A stretch of 64,000 nt of DNA from NCBI GenBank assembly GCA_028281785.1, contig JANQJG010000073.1:27844-91843 (forward strand), written 5' to 3'. The translations under genes were made by a program, and so were the position numbers. Numbering within the stretch: position 1 is the stretch's first letter; the number at the start of each line of letters is the position of its first letter. The stretch comes from Rhodospirillales bacterium. Lineage in GTDB: Bacteria > Pseudomonadota > Alphaproteobacteria > Rhodospirillales > Shumkoniaceae. The notes under the pieces are model-generated. The model saw nothing but the letters and a program-made list of their open reading frames with translations, was not told the DNA's origin and did not search any database. Positions 1-9,945 of the stretch are shown piece after piece.

Positions 1-2
1 CG

Positions 3-617
3 GGCCCCGAGGTCTCCTATGACGACGATCTGCAGCCGGTGGTCGATCAATGGCTGTCGCTCTACGCGGCCACGGAAGACAAGCACGATCCCGAACGGGC
101 CAAACATTTGGGCGACTCCCTGGTGATGGCGAGGGGAATCGAGGTCGGCCATATCTTCTATTTCGGAACCAAGTATTCGGTGCCGATGAAGGCTGCGGTC
201 GCGGGCCCGAACGGCGAAAGCGTGCTTCTCGAATGCGGGTCCTACGGCATCGGCGTGTCGCGCTTGGTCGGCGCCATTATCGAGGCGTCGCACGATGAGC
301 AGGGCATCGTCTGGCCGGAGAGTGTGGCCCCCTTCCAGATCGGTCTGGTCAATCTGAAGGCGGGTGATCCGGACTGCGAGGCAGCGTGTGATGACGTTTA
401 CGGCAAGCTGACCGGCGCCGGCGTCGAGGTGCTGTATGACGATCGTGACGAAAGGCCGGGCGTGAAGTTCGCGGACATGGATCTCATCGGCCTGCCTTGG
501 CAGTTGGTCGTTGGCCCCCGCGGCCTCAAGAACGGCGTCGTCGAGCTTAAGGCGAGGAAGGTCGGCGAGCGCCATGACTTGTCGCCCGAATCGGCGCTTG
601 CCCGGTTCGTCGGCTAG
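3..617 (+). CDS. proS: Prolyl-tRNA synthetase, C-terminal part (cut by window edge)
   Basis: The last 204 residues of a class II prolyl-tRNA synthetase, which charges tRNA-Pro in the cytoplasm. The frame is open to the left edge, so the start lies outside the window. Class II motif 3 is visible as GSYGIGVSRLVGAIIEA, followed by the alpha/beta anticodon-binding domain (from about WPESVAPFQIGLVNL to the end). The segment EVGHIFYFGTKYS lies just before motif 3, as in the short alphaproteobacterial ProS that lacks the editing insertion. The gene heads a run with lolC and lolD 34 bases downstream, the usual neighbourhood in Rhodospirillales. The identification is secure; only the N-terminal half is unseen. 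Confidence 0.96.
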   Translation, partial: GPEVSYDDDLQPVVDQWLSLYAATEDKHDPERAKHLGDSLVMARGIEVGHIFYFGTKYSVPMKAAVAGPNGESVLLECGSYGIGVSRLVGAIIEASHDEQGIVWPESVAPFQIGLVNLKAGDPDCEAACDDVYGKLTGAGVEVLYDDRDERPGVKFADMDLIGLPWQLVVGPRGLKNGVVELKARKVGERHDLSPESALARFVG

Positions 618-651
618 CCTCATCTGACAACGCGCGAGAGGAAATCTGCTC

Positions 652-1896
652 GTGTTCTCCCGGTTCGAATGGATGGTCGCCATGCGCTACCTGCGGGCAA
701 GGCGGCAGGAAGGCTTCATCTCCGTCATCGCGTGGTTCTCGCTGCTCGGCATCGCGTTGGGGGTGGCGACGCTGATCATCGTGATGTCCGTCATGAACGG
801 CTTCCGCCAGGAACTCCTGACCCGCATCCTCGGGATCAACGGCCATCTCATGGTATCGGGCCAGGCCAATCGTCTGGCCGATTTCGATGATCTCGCCGAG
901 CGTGTTCGGGGCGTGCCGGATGTGGTTCAGGTGACGCCGATGATCGAGGGCCAGGTCATGGCGACGGTTCGTGGGACGGCCCGCGGCGCCGTCGTGCGGG
1001 GCGTGCGCGGAAGCGATCTCGCGGCCCGCTCGATCATCGCGGACAACATCCTCGCGGGATCGCTGGACGACTTCTCGGGCGGTGACGCCGTGGTTGTCGG
1101 TTCGCGGCTGGCGGCGCTGCTGGGGCTCGGCGTCGGCGACAAGATCTCCCTGATTTCGCCGAAGGGAAATGTCACCGCCTTCGGGACGGTGCCCCGGGTG
1201 CGGGCCTATCGCATTGTCGCGACGTTCAACATCGGCATGTACGAGTACGATTCGAGCTTCATCTTCATGCCGTTGGAGGCGGCGCAGGTCTATTTCCGGC
1301 TGCCCGATGCCGTCACCAACCTCGAAGTCTATGTCGAGAATGTCAACAGCACCCGGTCGGCCGGTGTCGAGATCTCGCGCCTGTTGTCCGGCGCCGGCCG
1401 GGTCATCGATTGGCAGCAGCTCAACGCCAGCTTCTTCAATGCGATCCAGGTCGAGCGGAACGTGATGTTCCTGATCCTCACCCTGATCATCGTCGTTGCC
1501 GCCTTCAACATCATCTCCAGCATGATCATGCTGGTTAAGGACAAGGGCCGCGACATCGCCATCCTGCGCACGATGGGCGCGACCAGCGGCATGGTCATGC
1601 GGATCTTCTTCCTGGCTGGGGCCAGCGTCGGCATTATCGGGACGTTCCTCGGCTTTCTTCTCGGACTTCTCTTTTCCGCGAACATCGAGACGATACGCCA
1701 GTGGATTCAGGGCCTGACCGGCAGCGAACTGTTCGACCCCACGATCTATTTCCTGTCCCAGCTCCCCGCCGAGGTGAATCCTTGGGAGGTGTTGGCCGTC
1801 GTCGGCATGGGGTTGGGGCTGTCCTTCCTGGCCACGATCTATCCATCCTGGCGGGCCTCGCGCATCGACCCGGCGGAGGCGCTGCGTTATGAGTGA
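652..1896 (+). CDS. lolC: Lipoprotein-releasing ABC transporter permease LolC/LolE
   Basis: A 414-residue inner-membrane permease of the complex that extracts outer-membrane lipoproteins and passes them to LolA. It has the family layout: one membrane helix near residues 27-50, a large periplasmic MacB-like domain (about 50-265), then three C-terminal helices of the FtsX type (about 270-300, 320-345, 378-400). The N-terminal segment [13 protein letters not shown] is typical. The start is GTG, preceded by GAGAGGAAA about ten bases upstream. The stop overlaps the lolD start by eight bases, so the two are co-translated. Alphaproteobacteria usually have one such permease, so it may serve as both LolC and LolE. 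Confidence 0.95.
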   Translation: MFSRFEWMVAMRYLRARRQEGFISVIAWFSLLGIALGVATLIIVMSVMNGFRQELLTRILGINGHLMVSGQANRLADFDDLAERVRGVPDVVQVTPMIEGQVMATVRGTARGAVVRGVRGSDLAARSIIADNILAGSLDDFSGGDAVVVGSRLAALLGLGVGDKISLISPKGNVTAFGTVPRVRAYRIVATFNIGMYEYDSSFIFMPLEAAQVYFRLPDAVTNLEVYVENVNSTRSAGVEISRLLSGAGRVIDWQQLNASFFNAIQVERNVMFLILTLIIVVAAFNIISSMIMLVKDKGRDIAILRTMGATSGMVMRIFFLAGASVGIIGTFLGFLLGLLFSANIETIRQWIQGLTGSELFDPTIYFLSQLPAEVNPWEVLAVVGMGLGLSFLATIYPSWRASRIDPAEALRYE

Positions 1897-2569
1897 CATC
1901 GTTCTTGGGCTACGCCGGGTCATCCGTAGCTTCCGCCAGGGACGGCGGGCGCTGGAGGTTCTGCGCGGGGTCGACCTGGAAATCAAGGCGGGCGAGATCG
2001 TGGCTCTTATCGGGCCCTCGGGCGCGGGCAAGTCCACGCTGTTGCACATCGCCGGGCTTCTGGAACGTCCGGACGACGGCGAGGTTCTGGTTTCCGGCGA
2101 GTCCTCGCGTGAGCTTGGCGACGACGCGCGGACACGATTGCGGCGCCACAACATCGGCTTCGTCTACCAGTATCATCACCTGCTGCCCGAATTCTCGGCG
2201 CTCGAGAACGTGCTGGTCCCGCAGATCATCGCCGGGTTCGACCGCGGCGAGGCCCGGAAAAGGGCGAGCGAACTGCTTGCGATGCTTGGCCTGACGGAGC
2301 GCGAAACCCACCGGCCCGGTCGTCTGTCAGGGGGCGAACAGCAGCGGGTGGCCATTGCCCGTGCGCTCGCAAACTCGCCCAAGCTGCTGCTCGCGGACGA
2401 GCCCACGGGCAACCTCGATCCCGACACCGCCAACGAGGTCTTCAGCCTGTTGCTGAGCATTGCGCGCAATGCCGGGCTCAGTGTCCTGATCGCCACACAC
2501 AACACCGATCTGGCCGCCCGCATGGACCGCACCGTGCGCCTCGACCACGGTGTCGTCGTTCCGGCTTAA
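1889..2569 (+). CDS. lolD: Lipoprotein-releasing ABC transporter ATPase LolD
   Basis: A 226-residue ATP-binding subunit that powers lipoprotein release with LolC/E. All nucleotide-binding motifs are intact: Walker [10 protein letters not shown] (residues 42-50), Q-loop near Q94, signature LSGGEQQRV (146-154), Walker B LLLADEP (about 167-173) and the switch histidine in IATHNTD (about 204). The length is normal for the family. The ATG lies within the end of lolC. The dnaE start follows 103 bases later, so dnaE may be a separate transcription unit. Confidence 0.97.
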   Translation: MSDIVLGLRRVIRSFRQGRRALEVLRGVDLEIKAGEIVALIGPSGAGKSTLLHIAGLLERPDDGEVLVSGESSRELGDDARTRLRRHNIGFVYQYHHLLPEFSALENVLVPQIIAGFDRGEARKRASELLAMLGLTERETHRPGRLSGGEQQRVAIARALANSPKLLLADEPTGNLDPDTANEVFSLLLSIARNAGLSVLIATHNTDLAARMDRTVRLDHGVVVPA

Positions 2570-2672
2570 AATCATCCCCGATTCACACAACAACTCAATT
2601 TCTTGTGGATAAGCCGAGGCCCGGCGCCAGATATGGATGGCATGGTGCGGTCGGCTGTGGAATCCTTTCGCC

Positions 2673-5600
2673 ATGGCGCATGCCGATTTCGTCCATTTGA
2701 GAGTCCACACGGCCTACTCCCTGCTGGAGGGGGCGATCCGCGTTCCGGAATTGGTCGGCTTGGCGCGCGATCACCGCATGCCGGCCGTGGCCATGACCGA
2801 CACGGACAACATCTTCGGCGCGATGGACTTCTCGGCCGCCTGCGCCGCCGCCGGCATCCAACCGATCATCGGTTGTCAGCTCAGCGTTATCGACGGCGCC
2901 ACAGCGACCGGCCGCAGCGAGGGCAACGGCCGCGGCAACGGGCTCCCGCCGTCCCGGACGCTTGTCCTTCTCGTCCAAAACGATACCGGGTATCAAAACC
3001 TTCTGCGGCTGCTCAAGCTGGCTTATCTGGACGGCGAGGAAGCGACGGACCCCCGGGTTCCGCTGGCCGCTCTCGGGCGAAACGCCAAGGGACTTCTGGC
3101 GCTCACCGGCGGTCCGCGGGGACCGCTGGGGCCAAGCCTTGCCGAGGGGCGCGTGGATGACGCTGAGGCAATCCTCCTTCGCCTTGTCGAAGCCTTCCCG
3201 AACCGGCTGTATGTGGAACTCCAGCGTCACGGACAAGACTCCGAAAGGCTGATCGAGAACGGTTTGGTGGATCTCGCCTACCGGCACAGCCTGCCGTTGG
3301 TCGCGACCAATGAAGCCTTCTTTCCGAAGCAGGACATGTTCGAGGCGCATGACGCGCTGACCTGCATCGCCGGGAGCGCCTATGTCTCCGAGCCCGGCCG
3401 GATGCGCCTCACGGCTGAGCACTGTTTCAAAGGCGCCGCCGAGATGCGGGCCTTGTTCGCGGACCTACCCGAGGCCGTCGATAACACGCTGGTCGTGGCT
3501 CGCCGCTGCGCCTTCATGGTGGAGAAGCGAAAACCCATCCTGCCGCCTTATGACTGTGGAGAGGGCCGCAACGAGGCCGACGAGCTGAAGGCCCTCGCAC
3601 GGGACGGGCTGGAGACGCGCCTGGAGGCGCAGGTGTTCGCCGACGGCATGTCGGAGGAGGAGAGGGCGGCGGCGGCCAAGCCCTATCGGGAGCGTCTCGA
3701 CTACGAACTCGATGTGATCATCGACATGGGGTTTGCCGGCTACTTCCTGATCGTGGCCGAGTTTATCCGCTGGGCCAAGTCGGAGGGCATTCCCGTAGGG
3801 CCGGGACGCGGATCGGGGGCGGGCTCGGTGGTCGCCTGGTCTCTCACCATCACCGATCTCGATCCCCTCCGTTTTGGCCTCCTGTTCGAGCGGTTCCTGA
3901 ACCCCGAGCGGGTGTCGATGCCGGATTTCGATATCGATTTCTGCCAGGACCAGCGGGATCGCGTGATCCGCCATGTGCAGGAGAAGTACGGCCACGACAA
4001 GGTGGCTCAGATCATCACCTTCGGAAAGCTGCAGGCGCGGGCGGTCCTGCGCGATGTCGGCCGCGTGCTCGAGATGCCCTACTCGCAGGTGGACCGGATC
4101 TGCAAGCTCGTCCCCAACAACCCGGCCCATCCGGTGAATCTCGAGCAGGCCATCGCCGGCGAGCCCCAGTTGCAGAAGATGATCGCCGAGGAGGAGGCCG
4201 TCACCCGGCTGTTCGCGATCGCGCGCCCGCTCGAGGGCCTTTATCGCCACGCCTCGACCCACGCCGCCGGCGTTGTGATTGGCGACCGGCCCCTGGAGGA
4301 ACTGATCCCGCTCTATCGCGATCCGCGGTCGGACATGCCGGTGACCGGCTTCAACATGAAGTTCGTGGAATCGGCGGGGCTGGTGAAGTTCGATTTCCTC
4401 GGCCTCAAGACGCTGACGGTCCTGGCCCGGGCGGTCGAGCTGCTTGCCGGCCGCCACATTCCTATCGACCTGTCCCACCTGCCGCTTGATGACGAGGCGA
4501 CCTTCCGCTTGCTGGGGAAGGGCGAAACCACCGGCGTGTTCCAGTTGGAAAGCGCCGGCATGCGGGATGTCCTGCGCAAGCTCCGGCCCGACAACTTCGA
4601 GGACATCATCGCCATCGTCTCGCTCTATCGCCCGGGGCCGATGGACAACATCCCCAGCTACATCCGGCGCAAGCATGGCGACGAGGCGCCCGACTATCTT
4701 TATCCAACGCTTGAGGAAATCCTCAAAGAGACCTATGGCATCATCATTTATCAGGAACAGGTGATGCAGATCGCACAGGTGTTGTCGGGCTATACGCTCG
4801 GCGGCGCTGACTTGCTTCGCCGCGCCATGGGCAAGAAGATCAAGTCCGAAATGGATCTGCAGCGGCAGACCTTCGTCGAAGGGGCGGTTGCCCGCGGGGT
4901 ACCCAAATCCAAGGCGACGACGATCTTCGATCTCGTGGCCAAGTTCGCGGGCTACGGCTTCAACAAATCGCATGCCGCCGCTTATGCCTTGGTCGCTTAT
5001 CAGACGGCCTACCTCAAGGCGAACCACCCGGTCGAGTTCATGGCCGCGTCGATGACCCTCGACATGCACAACACGGACAAGCTGTCCGGCTATCGGCAGG
5101 AGCTGAATCGTCTCCAAATCCCGTTGCTGCCGCCGGACGTCAATGCCTCGGACACGGCCTTCGCGGTCGAGACGGATGCCGAGGGCAAGGGCGCCGTTCG
5201 CTATGCGCTGGCGGCCATCCGGAATGTGGGCGAGGGGGCCATGGGGGCCCTGGTTGACGAACGCCGGGAGAATGGTCCGTTCAAGGGGCTCGCCGACCTG
5301 ATCAACCGCATCGATCCGCATGTGTTGAACAAGCGGCAGCTCGAAAATCTGGTGCGGGCGGGGGCTCTCGACAGCCTCCATGGAAACCGCCGGCAGCTCT
5401 TCGAGGCCGGAGACTCCCTCCTTCGCCATGCGGCGGCGGTGGCCGAGGATCGGATCAGCAATCAGATGGGATTGTTCGGCGAAGCCGGGGAGGCGACGCT
5501 TCCGGTTCTGCCGGACCTGCCGGACTGGTCGCCGATGGACCGCCTGCGCGAGGAATTCGAGGCTATCGGTTTTTATCTCTCCGCCCACCCCCTTGATGCC

Positions 5601-6149
5601 TATGGCAAAACCCTGGCGCGGCTGGGCGCCCAGCCGGTGGCCGAGATTCTGGCCGAGGGTCGCTCCCGCGCCGTGTCGCTGGCCGGGACTGTGATCGCCA
5701 AGAAGGAGCGCACCTCGGGACGGGGAAACCGCTTCGCCTTTGTCCAATTCTCGGATGCCTCGGGCGTTTTCGAAGTGACGGCGTTTTCGGAAGTGCTGGC
5801 CGCCAGCCGCGACCTCCTGGAGGTCGGCAACTCCCTGTTCGTCAAGGCGACGGCCCAATTCGAGGGGGAAGACGTGCGCTTTACCGCCCAATCCCTGTCC
5901 CCGTTGGCGGAGGTGGCGGCCCAGACCAGCCCGGGGCTCAAACTGAGTCTGCGGTCGGGGGCGTCTCTGGCGCGTGTTCGTGAGACGCTGAACCGCAGCG
6001 GAAAGGGGCGGGGCCGTGTGCAGCTTCTGTGCAGTCTCGAGGATGGCAGCGAAGTAGAAGTCGTTCTGTCGGAAGGTTATGCCGTCTCTCCCGCCGTGCT
6101 GTTCGAAATGCGGGACATCCCCGGCATCCTGAATGCCGAAGAGATATAG
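2673..6149 (+). CDS. dnaE: DNA polymerase III alpha subunit
   Basis: The replicative polymerase catalytic subunit, 1158 residues from the chosen start. The N-terminal PHP domain opens with HLRVHTAYSLLEGA. The polymerase core has GPGRGSGAGS (about residue 376) and the catalytic PDFDIDF (about 417). A tandem helix-hairpin-helix region follows, then an OB-fold near residues 1000-1075. An in-frame ATG 36 bases upstream is possible, but the family begins at MAHADFVHLRVH, so position 2673 is preferred. The full PHP domain, length and N-terminus match replicative DnaE1 rather than the mutagenic DnaE2. A gap of 283 bases separates it from rpsB. Confidence 0.97.
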   Translation: MAHADFVHLRVHTAYSLLEGAIRVPELVGLARDHRMPAVAMTDTDNIFGAMDFSAACAAAGIQPIIGCQLSVIDGATATGRSEGNGRGNGLPPSRTLVLLVQNDTGYQNLLRLLKLAYLDGEEATDPRVPLAALGRNAKGLLALTGGPRGPLGPSLAEGRVDDAEAILLRLVEAFPNRLYVELQRHGQDSERLIENGLVDLAYRHSLPLVATNEAFFPKQDMFEAHDALTCIAGSAYVSEPGRMRLTAEHCFKGAAEMRALFADLPEAVDNTLVVARRCAFMVEKRKPILPPYDCGEGRNEADELKALARDGLETRLEAQVFADGMSEEERAAAAKPYRERLDYELDVIIDMGFAGYFLIVAEFIRWAKSEGIPVGPGRGSGAGSVVAWSLTITDLDPLRFGLLFERFLNPERVSMPDFDIDFCQDQRDRVIRHVQEKYGHDKVAQIITFGKLQARAVLRDVGRVLEMPYSQVDRICKLVPNNPAHPVNLEQAIAGEPQLQKMIAEEEAVTRLFAIARPLEGLYRHASTHAAGVVIGDRPLEELIPLYRDPRSDMPVTGFNMKFVESAGLVKFDFLGLKTLTVLARAVELLAGRHIPIDLSHLPLDDEATFRLLGKGETTGVFQLESAGMRDVLRKLRPDNFEDIIAIVSLYRPGPMDNIPSYIRRKHGDEAPDYLYPTLEEILKETYGIIIYQEQVMQIAQVLSGYTLGGADLLRRAMGKKIKSEMDLQRQTFVEGAVARGVPKSKATTIFDLVAKFAGYGFNKSHAAAYALVAYQTAYLKANHPVEFMAASMTLDMHNTDKLSGYRQELNRLQIPLLPPDVNASDTAFAVETDAEGKGAVRYALAAIRNVGEGAMGALVDERRENGPFKGLADLINRIDPHVLNKRQLENLVRAGALDSLHGNRRQLFEAGDSLLRHAAAVAEDRISNQMGLFGEAGEATLPVLPDLPDWSPMDRLREEFEAIGFYLSAHPLDAYGKTLARLGAQPVAEILAEGRSRAVSLAGTVIAKKERTSGRGNRFAFVQFSDASGVFEVTAFSEVLAASRDLLEVGNSLFVKATAQFEGEDVRFTAQSLSPLAEVAAQTSPGLKLSLRSGASLARVRETLNRSGKGRGRVQLLCSLEDGSEVEVVLSEGYAVSPAVLFEMRDIPGILNAEEI

Positions 6150-6339
6150 AACACTTCCTCTCTCCCCCATTTGTGACCCCGCTGTCTTTTGTTAGGGACC
6201 CTCATACTGCGGCGACCCGGGGAGGCCGACCCCTTTGACCGTCCTATCGCCTTGATTGGCATGGCCCGGCAGCCCGAAATCCCTTGCAATACATTGAGGC
6301 CGGCGGTAAGTAACCGGCCCAAATCCGCACGCGGGCAGG

Positions 6340-6390
6340 CGGTTGTCGGTGATCAACCGATGGATCGCTCCGGTGCCCGGCTTGACCGGG
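6340..6390 (+). promoter_or_regulatory. Two small hairpins in the rpsB leader
   Basis: Within the 283-base gap before rpsB there are two short stems. CGGTTG (6340-6345) pairs with CAACCG (6354-6359) across eight bases, and CCCGG (6376-6380) pairs with CCGGG (6386-6390) across five. They lie 43-93 bases before the start codon. S2 is known to repress its own operon through the leader in some proteobacteria, so these could be part of such a site, but they match no leader motif that I can name. I found no convincing -35/-10 pair in the gap. Confidence 0.25.
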
Positions 6391-6432
6391 AATCGCCCGC
6401 GGACGTTCGCAACCGGAAAAAGGTGACAAATC

Positions 6433-7416
6433 ATGGCCTTGCCAAGCTTCACGATGCGCCAGCTTCTTGAGGCGGGCGTGCATTTCGGGCACAACACCCG
6501 GCGCTGGAATCCGAAGATGGCGCCTTACATCTTCGGCGTCCGTGGCGGCATTCACATCATCGACCTTCAGCAGACCGTGCCCATGCTCTACCGGGCCATG
6601 AAGGCGATCGAGGAGATCGTCGGCGCCGGTGGTCGCGTGCTCTTCGTGGGCACCAAGCGCCAGGCTAGCGAGAAGGTCGCCGACTCCGCCAAGCGCTGCG
6701 GTCAGTTTTACGTCAACCACCGCTGGCTCGGCGGGATGATGACGAATTGGCGGACGATCTCCAATTCGATCAAAAGGCTGCGCACTCTCGAGCAGCAGTT
6801 GGATGAGGGCAGCGCGGGATTGACGAAGAAGGAGCTTCTGCACCTCACGCGCGAGCAGGAGAAGCTCAACCGGGCGCTCGGCGGCATCAAGGAGATGGGC
6901 GGGCTGCCCGATATCATCTTCGTCATCGATACGAACAAAGAGGCCATTGCCGTGGCCGAGGCGCAGAAGCTGGGCATTCCCGTCGTCGCCGTTGTCGACA
7001 GCAACAGCGATCCAGACGGTGTCGAATACCCGATTCCCGGGAACGACGACGCCATTCGCGCCATCAATCTTTACTGCGAATTGATCGTCGGCACGGTGCT
7101 GTCGGGAATCCAGACCGAGATGGCGGCGTCCGGCGTGGACGCGGGCGAGTCCGAGGAGGGGCCGGCCGAATCACTGCCGGAGGAACTGTCGGAGGCGGAG
7201 GCTGGCGCGGTGCAGGCTGAACTCGCGGAGACCGCCGACACGGGTGAGGCGGACGAACCGCCATCGGGTGGCGCGACGGAACCGGCCCCGCCGAACGCCG
7301 CCGAAACGGTCGAGCCGGCCGCGGATCAGCCAGAGGCTTCCACGGAAGCCACGGAATCCGAAGTTGAGACAGCGGAGGAGGTGGCGGAGCCGACGCAGGC
7401 TGCTCCTTCGTCCTAG
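6433..7416 (+). CDS. rpsB: 30S ribosomal protein S2 with long acidic tail
   Basis: Ribosomal protein S2, needed for late assembly of the 30S subunit and for S1 binding. The conserved body runs from [20 protein letters not shown] through [23 protein letters not shown] and [13 protein letters not shown] to about residue 228. It is followed by roughly 100 residues rich in Glu, Ala, Thr and Pro, giving 327 residues in all against about 240-260 in most bacteria. C-terminal S2 extensions occur in alphaproteobacteria. The start is supported by the conserved N-terminus. tsf follows, as in nearly all bacteria. Confidence 0.97.
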   Translation: MALPSFTMRQLLEAGVHFGHNTRRWNPKMAPYIFGVRGGIHIIDLQQTVPMLYRAMKAIEEIVGAGGRVLFVGTKRQASEKVADSAKRCGQFYVNHRWLGGMMTNWRTISNSIKRLRTLEQQLDEGSAGLTKKELLHLTREQEKLNRALGGIKEMGGLPDIIFVIDTNKEAIAVAEAQKLGIPVVAVVDSNSDPDGVEYPIPGNDDAIRAINLYCELIVGTVLSGIQTEMAASGVDAGESEEGPAESLPEELSEAEAGAVQAELAETADTGEADEPPSGGATEPAPPNAAETVEPAADQPEASTEATESEVETAEEVAEPTQAAPSS

Positions 7417-7419
7417 GCC

Positions 7420-7453
7420 GCTCCCGGGGGAGCGTCCCCTGGGGATATTTTAC
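7420..7453 (+). terminator. Possible attenuator between rpsB and tsf
   Basis: Just after the rpsB stop, GCTCCC (7420-7425) can pair with GGGAGC (7428-7433) if the loop is widened, or GGGGA (7427-7431) can pair with TCCCC (7435-7439). A short AT-rich tract, ATATTTTA, follows. The competing stems resemble a weak intrinsic terminator or attenuator. Partial termination between rpsB and tsf is known in other bacteria. The T tract is short, so this is tentative. Confidence 0.3.
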
Positions 7454-7527
7454 CCTAGCATATCGGCGTCGGGGGTCATCTTGACGCTGTTCGGATTTGA
7501 TCAGGTTTCGTCGACAAGAGGATAACG

Positions 7528-8439
7528 ATGGCAGGAATCAGCGCCTCCCAGGTTAAAGAGCTGCGTGATCGCACCGGTGCCGGAATGATGGACTGCAAGA
7601 ACGCCCTTGCGGAAAGCGGGGGCGATGTCGAGGTGGCGGTCGATTGGCTCCGCAAAAAAGGGCTCGCGGCGGCGGCCAAGCGATCGGGCCGGACCGCCTC
7701 TCAGGGGCTGGTCGCCCTTGCCCAGAACGGTCAGGTTGGGGCGGTCGTCGAAGTGAACAGCGAGACGGATTTTGTCGCCCGCAACGAGAAGTTCCAGGAC
7801 TTCGTGACCACCGTGGCCGACGTCGCCCTGGGACTGCCGGCCGGCTCCGACGCGGACGCCCTCAAGCAGGCGACCTATCCGGGCACCAGCCACACCGTTC
7901 AAGACCAGTTGACGCAGCTCATCGGGACCATCGGCGAGAACATGTCGCTGCGTCGGGCCGCGACCGTCGATGCCGGGGCCGGGATGCTGGGAACCTATCT
8001 GCACGGTACGATCGCTCCTGGTTTGGGCAAAATCGGGGTCTTGGTCCGGCTGGATACGAGCAACCCCGGCGACGGGCTCGGAACGCTCGGGCGTCAGCTC
8101 GCCATGCATGTCGCCGCCGCCAACCCGCAGTCGATTTCGCGCGAGGATCTGGACGCGGCGGTCCTGCGGCGGGAACGCGATGTGTTGATGGAGCAGGCGC
8201 GCGGCTCGGGCAAGCCCGAGAACATCATCGAGAAGATGGTTGAGGGCAGGTTGAGAAAGTTCTTTGAGGAGGTTTGTCTGGTCGATCAGGTCTTTGTCAT
8301 CGACTCGGAGAGCAAGGTCGGCAAGGTGCTGGAAAACGCGTCCAAGGAGGCCGGCGGCCCCGTGACGGTGGGGCAGTTCGTCCGTTTCGCCCTTGGCGAA
8401 GGTCTGGGTAAGCAGGAGGAGGACCAAGGGGCCGCCTAA
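7528..8439 (+). CDS. tsf: Translation elongation factor Ts
   Basis: EF-Ts, 303 residues, the nucleotide exchange factor that regenerates EF-Tu-GTP. The N-terminal UBA-like domain contains LRDRTGAGMMDCKNAL. The signature ETDFVARNEKF, which contacts the EF-Tu nucleotide site, is near residue 79. The two core subdomains and the C-terminal module ending in VGQFVRFALGEG follow in order. The start ATG is preceded by AAGAGGATAACG. It lies 111 bases after rpsB, with a 205-base gap before pyrH in which I see no gene. Confidence 0.97.
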   Translation: MAGISASQVKELRDRTGAGMMDCKNALAESGGDVEVAVDWLRKKGLAAAAKRSGRTASQGLVALAQNGQVGAVVEVNSETDFVARNEKFQDFVTTVADVALGLPAGSDADALKQATYPGTSHTVQDQLTQLIGTIGENMSLRRAATVDAGAGMLGTYLHGTIAPGLGKIGVLVRLDTSNPGDGLGTLGRQLAMHVAAANPQSISREDLDAAVLRRERDVLMEQARGSGKPENIIEKMVEGRLRKFFEEVCLVDQVFVIDSESKVGKVLENASKEAGGPVTVGQFVRFALGEGLGKQEEDQGAA

Positions 8440-8644
8440 AGCGGGGAGGGGTAGGCTCTTGTCCATCCATCGGTATTCCGGTTGTTGGTTGCGCCATCGG
8501 TGCGATGACGGAAGACCGTTCAGGTGACCATCGTGTAAGATCTGACCCGGCGAGGATGCGGGGCTGGGTCGGTGGTGTTGTGATCGCCGGCTAGGAGCAT
8601 TCGAAAACCCCTGCTTCATTCAGAACAACGGAGGCGACCCACGC

Positions 8645-9355
8645 ATGCCGAAATCACCGCGATACCGACGCGTCTTGTTGAAGCTTTCCGGCGAAGGATT
8701 GATGGGCGGTTTCGGGTTCGACTTCGATACGTTGGGGGGCGTAGCGTCCGAGATCAAGGCGGTCATCGGCATGGGGGTGCAGGTCAGCCTCGTCATCGGC
8801 GGGGGCAACATCCTGCGCGGGGGCATGGCCGAGGCCGGCGGGTTGGAACGTGCCGGGGCCGACTACATGGGCATGCTAGCAACCGTCATCAACGCGTTGG
8901 CTTTGCAGAACGCGCTGGAGCGGCAGGGTGTGGAGACCCGGGTTCAATCGGCAATCCAGATCACGGCCGTCTGCGAGCCGTATATCCGGCGTCGCGCCAT
9001 CCGGCATATGGAGAAAGGCCGCGTTGTCATCTTCGCCGCTGGCACCGGCAACCCGTTTTTCACGACCGACACGGCGGCGGCTCTGCGGTCCGTTGAAATG
9101 GGTTGCGATGCGTTGCTCAAGGCGACTCAGGTGGACGGCGTCTATTCCGCCGATCCGAAGAAGGACAGCTCCGCCGAACGATTCGACCGTCTTTCCTATC
9201 AGGAGGTTCTGACCCGCGATTTGCGGGTCATGGACGCGTCCGCCGTGGTCCTTGCGCGTGACAACAAGGTTCCCATCCTGGTGTTTTCGCTTCACAATCC
9301 GGGAGCTTTCGGTGAGGTCGTCACCGGCGGCGGCACGTACACCATGATTGGCTGA
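8645..9355 (+). CDS. pyrH: Uridylate kinase (UMP kinase)
   Basis: A 236-residue amino-acid-kinase-fold enzyme that phosphorylates UMP to UDP and in most bacteria is controlled by GTP and UTP. Motifs seen: the N-terminal phosphate-binding [23 protein letters not shown], and the nucleotide-binding [13 protein letters not shown]. The length matches the family. It sits in the conserved tsf-pyrH-frr-uppS order and is 15 bases from frr. Confidence 0.97.
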   Translation: MPKSPRYRRVLLKLSGEGLMGGFGFDFDTLGGVASEIKAVIGMGVQVSLVIGGGNILRGGMAEAGGLERAGADYMGMLATVINALALQNALERQGVETRVQSAIQITAVCEPYIRRRAIRHMEKGRVVIFAAGTGNPFFTTDTAAALRSVEMGCDALLKATQVDGVYSADPKKDSSAERFDRLSYQEVLTRDLRVMDASAVVLARDNKVPILVFSLHNPGAFGEVVTGGGTYTMIG

Positions 9356-9370
9356 TAAGGGAGGTGGATC

Positions 9371-9940
9371 GTGGCCGAGGTGGATTTTAACGCAATCAAG
9401 AAAGACGTTGGTCGGCGCATGGACGGTGCCGTGGAGGCGCTGTCGAAGGAGTTTGGGGGGCTCCGCTCCGGCCGGGCGGCGGCAAGCCTTCTCGAACCGA
9501 TCAGTGTGGCCGCGTATGGCTCGCAAATGCCGATCAACCAGGTCGGCACGGTCGGGGTTCCCGAACCTCGTATGTTGACCGTACAGGTGTGGGACAAGAA
9601 TCTGGTCAAGGCGGTCGAGAAGGCCATCATGGAATCCGGGCTCGGTTTGAATCCGGCGAGCGACGGACAGATCGTGCGTGTGCCCATTCCTCCGCTGACG
9701 GAAGAGCGGCGGGTCGAGATCACCAAGGTGGCGGGCAAATACGCGGAGGAAGCTCGCGTAGCCGTGCGCAATGTTCGCCGACATGCCATGGATCAACTCA
9801 AGCGGGCGGAAAAGGACAGCGAGATTTCTGAGGACGAGCATCACGATTATGGACGCGAGATCCAGGAGATGACGGACGAGCGCATCAAACGGGTCGATGA
9901 GATGCTTTCCAATAAAGAAAAGGAAATCATGCAGGTGTGA
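9371..9940 (+). CDS. frr: Ribosome recycling factor
   Basis: A 189-residue tRNA-mimic protein that, with EF-G, splits ribosomes after termination. Diagnostic segments are [16 protein letters not shown] near the N-terminus, [16 protein letters not shown] sequence in the middle (here [16 protein letters not shown]), and the long C-terminal helix ending near KEKEIMQV. The start is GTG with GGGAGGTGG a few bases upstream. The stop overlaps the first possible start of uppS. Confidence 0.96.
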   Translation: MAEVDFNAIKKDVGRRMDGAVEALSKEFGGLRSGRAAASLLEPISVAAYGSQMPINQVGTVGVPEPRMLTVQVWDKNLVKAVEKAIMESGLGLNPASDGQIVRVPIPPLTEERRVEITKVAGKYAEEARVAVRNVRRHAMDQLKRAEKDSEISEDEHHDYGREIQEMTDERIKRVDEMLSNKEKEIMQV

Positions 9941-9945
9941 GACCG

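Noticed and set aside
2637..2672. An earlier ATG for dnaE
   Set aside because: The 12 extra residues do not fit the family N-terminus, which begins MAHADFVHLRVH.
3465..6170. A 901-codon open frame on the - strand opposite dnaE
   Set aside because: It mirrors the third-position GC of dnaE. It has no family motif, and dnaE on the + strand is certain.
6284..6312. A sigma-70 promoter TTGCAA-N17-TAAGTA before rpsB
   Set aside because: The -10 matches the consensus too poorly to report.
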